In this document: piece by piece, positions 31,880 to 36,789 of the stretch
How positions within the stretch are numbered: position 1 is the stretch's first letter
Layout of the letters: each line of letters opens with the position of its first letter
Source of the DNA: Bacteroides sp.
GTDB taxonomy: Bacteria; Bacteroidota; Bacteroidia; Bacteroidales; Bacteroidaceae
Direction of reading: 5' to 3'
Assembly: GCA_017992695.1 (NCBI GenBank)
Contig: JAGOOC010000028.1
Span: 1 to 36,789 of the forward strand
Length of the DNA stretch: 36,789 nucleotides
Translations under genes and position numbers: made by a program
Notes under the pieces: model-generated
Seen by the model: only the letters and a program-made list of their open reading frames with translations
What the model was told of the DNA's origin: nothing
Databases searched by the model: none

Positions 31880-33034
31880 ATGAATTTAGAAATGAAACTT
31901 AAAATGAATATAAAGATGAAAGTAAGAAGTTTGTTATTTAGCACACTATGTGTGGTAGCTATGTCGGCAGCATTGACTGCTTGTAGTAACGATGAAGAGG
32001 ATTCCTTTAATGATGAAGGGTCGGTAGTGGAATTGCCACATAAACGGGCGTTTATTTTAAATGAAGGAAAATACAAAGCGAACAATTCAGGTATTGCATT
32101 TTATGCACCGGATGGGGATGCGAAAGAGAGTAAAAATAACTTTATAGCTGATCTCTATAAGGTGCAGAATCAAAAATCATTGGGCGATTCTGGTTTTGAT
32201 ATGATAGCATACGATGATCATATTTATGTTGTTGTGTATGGGTCGAAATTGCTATTGAAGTTGAATGAAGCGGGAGTGGAGCAGAAACAGCTAACCTTTG
32301 TTGAAGCCGATGGACAACCTCGCTGTCTGGAAGCCAAAGACGGTAAGATTTACGTGTCGCTCTATAGTGGAAAGGTTGCACGAATCGATGCCTCTACATT
32401 AGCTATCGAGGCTTACGTGAGTGTCAATGCAAATCCGGAACAAATGGTAATTGAAGATGATAAATTGTATGTAGCTAATTCAGGATGGGGTAGCGGCAAT
32501 ACGGTGTCGGTGATTGACTTGGCTACGTTTAATAAATTAGAAGATATACCGTTGGTTGTGAATCCTAATTATTTACTGGAAGCGAATGGTGAAATATATG
32601 CGATCTCTTATGGTGCTTGGAAAGATCCGGTAACTTCTTATTCCTTTCAGCGCATCAAAGCAGACGGAACGCTCGAAATCATTCCAGCTAAAGCCTCTGT
32701 CTTTGCCGAACACAACGATATCATTTATCTGATCGATTCGAAGACAGATTGGAAAAATCATACAGCTATCAATACGCTGTGTACCTATAATGCAAAAACA
32801 CATGAGTTGAATACTACCTCTTTTCTTAAAGAGATGCCCGAAACGTTAAAAAATAGCATTATTTATGGCATTAGCATCAATGAAAAGGATGGAGATATTT
32901 ATCTCTTGACTTCAAATTATGCATCGGGTAGTCCGATCAATGGCGATGTGTACCGTTTTAGTGCTAACGGAACGTTTGTTGAGACGTTTGATTGCGGTGG
33001 GATCAACCCTAAGAAGATCGTATTCATAGATTAA
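31880..33034 (+). CDS. btuG: Surface B12-binding beta-propeller lipoprotein
   Basis: This 384-residue lipoprotein (LTAC, lipid cysteine 35 from the first ATG) has SNDEED right after the cysteine, a lipoprotein export signal that places Bacteroidetes lipoproteins on the cell surface. The rest is a YncE-like beta-propeller with repeated blades (PRCLEAKDGKIYVSLYSGKV, then PEQMVIEDDKLYVANSGWG). Its place directly after btuB under a B12 riboswitch matches BtuG, shown in B. thetaiotaomicron to bind B12 very tightly and sit on BtuB as a lid. In-frame ATGs at 31880, 31892, 31904 and 31916 are all possible; 31916 gives the most standard signal peptide. Two direct AAACCTGCAAT copies lie just before the first start. 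Confidence 0.86.
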   Translation: MNLEMKLKMNIKMKVRSLLFSTLCVVAMSAALTACSNDEEDSFNDEGSVVELPHKRAFILNEGKYKANNSGIAFYAPDGDAKESKNNFIADLYKVQNQKSLGDSGFDMIAYDDHIYVVVYGSKLLLKLNEAGVEQKQLTFVEADGQPRCLEAKDGKIYVSLYSGKVARIDASTLAIEAYVSVNANPEQMVIEDDKLYVANSGWGSGNTVSVIDLATFNKLEDIPLVVNPNYLLEANGEIYAISYGAWKDPVTSYSFQRIKADGTLEIIPAKASVFAEHNDIIYLIDSKTDWKNHTAINTLCTYNAKTHELNTTSFLKEMPETLKNSIIYGISINEKDGDIYLLTSNYASGSPINGDVYRFSANGTFVETFDCGGINPKKIVFID

Positions 33035-33083
33035 CACAATTAGGTAACTCATTGCTGATGATGTGAGAATTGAAAAAAATAAC

Positions 33084-34211
33084 ATGAAACAACTCTTCGT
33101 TATACTAACTATTGTTCTTACTCTTTCCTCCTGCGGTGGAAAGAGTAAGCCTGTATCGGTCGATGCAAGCGGACACCCCATTGCCCTGCGCTATGCCACT
33201 AATCTCTCCTTAACCCAGTACGATAATTATGTGGTAGCCACCTTGTGTAACCCCTGGGACACCACGAAGGTGTTGCACACCTATGTACTGGTGGATAAGA
33301 ACGAACCCTTGCCGAGCGAGCTTCCCCAAGGAACGGTTGTGCGAACACCCATCGGCAAAGCAGTAGTTTACTCCTCGGTACATTGCAGTTTGCTGCAGCA
33401 GCTAGGTGCTGTGGGTAGCATTGCGGGAGTGTGCGATTTGAAATACATCAAACTCCAAGAGATACAAGACAGGTGTCGAGACGGAAAGATTGTGGATACA
33501 GGCGATGGCATGAGTCCCGATATGGAGAAGATTATCGATCTGCATCCCGATGCTATCTTGCTGTCACCTTTCGAGAATAGCGGTGGATATGGACGTATCG
33601 AGAAACTCAACGTGCCCATCATTGAATGTGCCGATTACATGGAAACATCCCCTTTGGGGCGTGCAGAGTGGATGCGCTTCTACGGATTACTTTTCGGTAG
33701 GCAGCAAGAGGCAGACACTCTTTTCACGCAGGTAGAGAAGGAGTATGTCGCTTTGCGCACACTGGCAGCAACGGGCACACCTGTACCTACGGTGATTAGT
33801 GAATTGAAAAACAGTTCGGCATGGTATGTTCCAGGGGGTAAAAGCACTACGGCCGGTTTTTATGCCGATGCAGGTGGTCACTATCTGTTTGCCGACGATA
33901 CGCACAGCGGATCGGTTCCATTGGCTTTCGAAACAGTAGTTGACAAAGGGCAAAACGCCGACTTATGGTTGATAAAATATAACCAAGCCACAGACAAAAC
34001 CTACCGTGAACTTGAGAAAGAGTATGCACCCTACACCGGATTTCGAGCGTTTAAGGAACAAACGATTTATGGATGCAATACCGGAAAAGTCTCTTTGTAC
34101 GAAGATTACCCCTTTCGCCCGGAGTGGCTCCTGAAAGATTTGATAAAAATATTTCATCCGTCGCTTTTAATGCACTATGATCTAAAATATTTCACTAAAT
34201 TAGCCAACTGA
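33084..34211 (+). CDS. btuF: B12 ABC transporter substrate-binding lipoprotein
   Basis: From the ATG at 33084 the protein is 375 residues. It has a lipoprotein signal (LTLSSC, cysteine 17) and a two-lobed helical-backbone binding fold of the BtuF/FepB class, with lobe one around TPIGKAVVYSSVHCSLLQQLG and the connecting helix in EWMRFYGLLFGRQQEADTLF. The frame opens with a GTG at 33063, but the ATG gives a proper signal peptide. It should take cobalamin from BtuB in the periplasm and hand it to BtuC. BtuC starts 2 bases after its stop. Confidence 0.88.
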   Translation: MKQLFVILTIVLTLSSCGGKSKPVSVDASGHPIALRYATNLSLTQYDNYVVATLCNPWDTTKVLHTYVLVDKNEPLPSELPQGTVVRTPIGKAVVYSSVHCSLLQQLGAVGSIAGVCDLKYIKLQEIQDRCRDGKIVDTGDGMSPDMEKIIDLHPDAILLSPFENSGGYGRIEKLNVPIIECADYMETSPLGRAEWMRFYGLLFGRQQEADTLFTQVEKEYVALRTLAATGTPVPTVISELKNSSAWYVPGGKSTTAGFYADAGGHYLFADDTHSGSVPLAFETVVDKGQNADLWLIKYNQATDKTYRELEKEYAPYTGFRAFKEQTIYGCNTGKVSLYEDYPFRPEWLLKDLIKIFHPSLLMHYDLKYFTKLAN

Positions 34212-34212
34212 T

Positions 34213-35244
34213 TTGAAACATAAAGAAACGACATATAGCCTTGCATTACTCATCGCCCTCTTTGTATTGGTGGGTGCTAACCTTTTGTTTGGTTCGGTTC
34301 GCATCCCGGCCGATGCGGTTTGGAACATTCTGCTGGGGAACGAAGTGGAGAAAGCAAGCTGGAGTTTCATTGTGTGGGAATCGCGCTTTCCGCAAGCTGT
34401 AACGGCTTTGCTCTGTGGCGCTTCCCTTGCCGGTTCGGGGTTGATGTTGCAAACGGCCTTCAATAACCCCTTGGCCGATCCCTCAATCTTAGGCATTAGC
34501 TCTGGTTCGAGTTTGGGCGTTGCCTTGGTTATGCTGGTAGGTGGAGGTAGCCTTGCTACGGGGCTGTTCAGCTTTTCAGGCTTGTTCTCAATTGTTGTGG
34601 GTGCTTTTATGGGTGCAATGCTGGTGATGGGGTTGATTCTTTTCTTCTCGACCCTGATTAAAAGCAACATCATGCTGCTCATTATTGGTATCATGATCGG
34701 GTACATCATCTCTTCGGTAATCTCCCTACTTAACTTTTTTGCTACAGCCGAAGGGGTTCATTCTTATCTGATTTGGGGTATGGGCAATTTTGGTGGAGTG
34801 TCGTTGCAGCAGTTGCCTTACTTCTCCGTGTTCATCCTGCTGGGGCTGCTGCTCTCTGTGCTACTCATTAAACCACTCAATGCGATGCTCTTAGGTACGC
34901 GCTATGCCGAGAACTTGGGCGTTAATATTCGTCGCACCCGTAACTTACTACTCTTGGCTACCGGTTTGCTAACAGCGGTTACCACGGCTTTCTGTGGCCC
35001 TATCTCCTTCATCGGACTGGCAGTGCCGCACATGGCGCGCTTGTTGCTGGGAACATCCAATCACAATGTCTTACTCCCCATTACCCTGCTTACCGGTGGC
35101 GTCATTGCCCTGATTTGCAACTTGATTTGTGCGCTTCCGGGCGAAGCGGGCATTATTCCGCTCAATGCCGTTACTCCCGTGCTAGGGGCACCAATCATTA
35201 TCTATGTCATTATTAATCAACGCAAAATTCAATACTTTAACTGA
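34213..35244 (+). CDS. btuC: B12 ABC transporter permease (FecCD family)
   Basis: The 343-residue protein has about ten membrane segments and FecCD/BtuC family motifs: GASLAGSGLMLQTAFNNPLA near 75-94, ADPSILGISSGSS just after it, and GPISFIGLAVPHMAR near 262-276. It forms the inner-membrane channel with BtuD. The start is a TTG at 34213, only one base after the btuF stop; no in-frame ATG precedes the conserved region, and translational coupling to btuF is likely. Its stop overlaps the btuD start by one base (TGATG). Confidence 0.92.
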   Translation: MKHKETTYSLALLIALFVLVGANLLFGSVRIPADAVWNILLGNEVEKASWSFIVWESRFPQAVTALLCGASLAGSGLMLQTAFNNPLADPSILGISSGSSLGVALVMLVGGGSLATGLFSFSGLFSIVVGAFMGAMLVMGLILFFSTLIKSNIMLLIIGIMIGYIISSVISLLNFFATAEGVHSYLIWGMGNFGGVSLQQLPYFSVFILLGLLLSVLLIKPLNAMLLGTRYAENLGVNIRRTRNLLLLATGLLTAVTTAFCGPISFIGLAVPHMARLLLGTSNHNVLLPITLLTGGVIALICNLICALPGEAGIIPLNAVTPVLGAPIIIYVIINQRKIQYFN

Positions 35245-36254
35245 TGAAGCAAGAGGCTGTGATGAGCGCAACCGATCTTTGCATCGGTTATCGAACGCAT
35301 AAAAACGAAAAACGGGTGCATGAACACTTATCGTTTCATCTCTATCCAGGCGAACTGACCTGTTTGCTAGGAGCCAATGGAACAGGTAAGTCGACCTTGC
35401 TTCGTACCTTAGCTGCTTCTCAACCCGTATTGGCCGGCGAATTGTTGCTGCAAGGCAGACCTTTGTCCACGATGAACGAGCGCGAGCGCTCGCGTGCCAT
35501 CGGTGTGGTGCTGACCGATAAAACGCAAGCCGGAGGATTGAACGTATACGAACTGGTAGCACTGGGGCGACAACCCCATACAGGCTTTTTCGGTAGATTG
35601 AACGCTAAAGATCACGTTATCATCAACGAGGCCATTGAGGCAGTAGGCATTGCCCACAAAGCCCGGTGCTACACCGCCGAGCTATCTGATGGCGAACGGC
35701 AGAAAGTGATGATTGCCAAAGCTTTGGTGCAAGAGTGCCCGTTGATACTGCTCGATGAGCCCACGGCCTTTCTTGATGTGGTGAGTCGCATCGAAATCAT
35801 GACCCTGCTGCACAACCTGGCTGTGACCCAACAAAAAGCCGTACTACTCTCCACCCACGATATCGAACAGGCATTGGTGCTTTCGGATAAACTGTGGTTG
35901 CTCTCTCGCGAAAACGGATTGCATTGTGGCGTAACGGAAGATTTGATTTTGAATCATCACATGGATACGTTGTTTGCCCACAACGACATACGGTTTGATT
36001 ATGCTCACGGCATTTACTATCCGAAAGTGAATTGCCTCCGCAGGATAGAACTTGAAGCTGCTGATGACATCCTGCAACACTGGGCAACGAATGCGCTAAA
36101 TCGTCACAACTATTCGTGTCTACCCATTTGTGAAACTAACGAAGATCTTCCTCGTTTGCGTGTCTTAGGTTCCAGTCGGTTGGTACTACATCAAGGAGGC
36201 GAAGCAACAACTTATACTTCGTTCGAAGCCATGCTTGGCGCGTTGACTCGTTGA
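35244..36254 (+). CDS. btuD: B12 ABC transporter ATPase with C-terminal extension
   Basis: The 336-residue protein has all ATPase motifs: Walker A GANGTGKS at 43-50, Q-loop Q95, signature LSDGE at 147-151 (with D in place of the usual G), Walker B LILLDEPT at 167-174 and the switch histidine H205. The FecE/BtuD-type core ends near residue 230. About 100 residues follow with no motif recognised (from TEDLILNHHMDTLFAH to the end), longer than the E. coli BtuD of about 250 residues. It drives B12 import through BtuC. It is the last gene of the operon. Confidence 0.9.
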   Translation: MKQEAVMSATDLCIGYRTHKNEKRVHEHLSFHLYPGELTCLLGANGTGKSTLLRTLAASQPVLAGELLLQGRPLSTMNERERSRAIGVVLTDKTQAGGLNVYELVALGRQPHTGFFGRLNAKDHVIINEAIEAVGIAHKARCYTAELSDGERQKVMIAKALVQECPLILLDEPTAFLDVVSRIEIMTLLHNLAVTQQKAVLLSTHDIEQALVLSDKLWLLSRENGLHCGVTEDLILNHHMDTLFAHNDIRFDYAHGIYYPKVNCLRRIELEAADDILQHWATNALNRHNYSCLPICETNEDLPRLRVLGSSRLVLHQGGEATTYTSFEAMLGALTR

Positions 36255-36396
36255 TGCGTCTACAAAGTAGCAGATGCTACCGGTAGAAAGCTGTATAGCA
36301 CTGATTCCTAAATACGATTATAGAGGAAAGTGAGCAAGTGTTCTATTCGAGACAATGCAGTAATACCATCCGATGAATGAACCGATGAGTGGTGGT

Positions 36397-36480
36397 GTTT
36401 CATCGCATTGAAACTTTTGTTTCACCGTGATGGAACAGTTGTTTCACCGCGATGAAACAAAAGTTCCGCAGTAATGAAAC
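36397..36480. repeat. Four 18-bp imperfect palindromes at exact 22-bp period
   Basis: Units start at 36397, 36419, 36441 and 36463, each 18 bases, separated by 4-base spacers (TTTT, AGTT, AAAA). The best unit is GTTTCACCGCGATGAAAC (8 of 9 pairs); units 1, 2 and 4 are more diverged. Units 2 and 3 with their flanks also form one long hairpin, with arms 36412-36436 and 36441-36465 matching at 21 of 25 positions. The array lies between the converging btuD and rhomboid genes and may act as a two-way terminator. It is not a CRISPR: units and spacers are too short. Confidence 0.8.
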
Positions 36481-36496
36481 AAGATTGCAACAATGT

Positions 36497-36789
36497 CTAC
36501 CAACGATTGCACGGGTTAGATTCCTCTTCCTCTACGTCTTCCTCCTTTTTTTCGTTTTTCTCTTCGTTATCATCGATTGTTTCCATCTCCTCCCTCCTAT
36601 AATCCATCGGTTCCTCTTTTTCTTCTTCTTCGGCTTCGTCAGCAAAATGTTCCGGTCGTTGAGGGCCATAGTGCTTAAAAGCAAAAGCACAAAGTATGCC
36701 CGAGACAGCTCCGCTCAAGTGCCCTTCCCACGATGTGTTCTCGGGTGTAAAGAAGGGGAACATATTCCACACTAACCCTCCATAAAGAA
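36497..36789 (-). CDS. Rhomboid-family protease, C-terminal part
   Basis: The frame is open at the right window edge, so the start and the catalytic serine segment are outside. The visible part begins LYGGLVWNMFPFF, continues with SWEGHLSGAVSGILCAFAF, where the histidine in GHLSGAVSG matches the catalytic histidine of the last rhomboid membrane helix, and ends in a very acidic tail of about 60 residues (runs such as AEEEEKEE and VEEEES). Rhomboids cut membrane proteins within the inner membrane. The tail is low-complexity and has no recognised function. Confidence 0.8.
   Translation of the reverse strand, partial: LYGGLVWNMFPFFTPENTSWEGHLSGAVSGILCAFAFKHYGPQRPEHFADEAEEEEKEEPMDYRREEMETIDDNEEKNEKKEEDVEEEESNPCNRW

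Noticed and set aside
36397-36480. CRISPR array
   Set aside because: Units are 18 bases with 4-base spacers, are imperfect palindromes, and no cas gene is present.
36452-36775. Plus-strand open frame rich in F and L near the right edge
   Set aside because: It is the reverse reading of the acidic low-complexity tail of the rhomboid gene.

Overview
The window looks like a chromosomal segment of a gut-type Bacteroidales bacterium, most likely Bacteroides or Phocaeicola. This rests on protein families typical of that group (DUF3256, DUF4847, a BtuG-like propeller lipoprotein, YncE-like and LRR lipoproteins, GH109, PL8, M60-like peptidase), on promoter -7 boxes of the Bacteroides form TAnnTTTG, on weak Shine-Dalgarno sequences, and on lipoproteins with acidic residues just after the lipid-bearing cysteine. 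No phage, plasmid, insertion sequence, integrase or CRISPR array was seen.

Layout. 1-791: end of an LRR surface lipoprotein cut by the window edge. 880-3261 (+): truA, a DMT-family transporter and a DUF3256 protein. 3286-8662 (-): a probable three-gene operon of YitT membrane protein, secreted LacZ-type GH2 beta-galactosidase and a NahK-like sugar kinase. 8777-15697: a glycan-degradation block with GH109 (-), a decayed M60-like peptidase remnant (-), a GH36 alpha-galactosidase broken by a one-base frameshift (+) and a PL8 polysaccharide lyase (+). Clusters of short TACGTA/TGTACA palindromes bracket the last three. 15931-16094 (-): tRNA-Gly and tRNA-Tyr with promoter and terminator. 16145-17441 (-): ribH and a membrane-anchored TPR protein. 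17604-19003 (+): recF and a DUF721 (DciA-like) gene. 19007-24275 (-): a tight five-gene run of M3 peptidase, DUF4847 lipoprotein, dCMP-type deaminase, S41 peptidase and 5-formyl-THF cyclo-ligase. 24475-29423: gapA (-), mscL (+), guaA (+), a Crp/Fnr regulator (-) and a MarC-family protein (+).

29549-36254 (+) is the clearest functional unit: a cobalamin riboswitch followed by btuB, btuG, btuF, btuC and btuD. This would be a complete route for vitamin B12 from surface capture (BtuG/BtuB) through periplasmic binding (BtuF) to inner-membrane ABC import (BtuC/BtuD). It ends in a four-unit array of 18-bp imperfect palindromes at an exact 22-bp period, which faces the 3' end of a rhomboid protease gene cut by the right edge.

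The glycan block encodes secreted enzymes for beta-galactosides, alpha-galactosides, alpha-GalNAc and acidic polysaccharides, which suggests host mucin or glycosaminoglycan use, but no SusC/SusD pair or dedicated sensor lies inside it. The two damaged genes there suggest it is being remodelled or partly lost. No wholly new system can be demonstrated from the sequence alone. The palindromic arrays, the M60 deletion remnant and the YitT-LacZ-kinase operon are the points most worth a second look.
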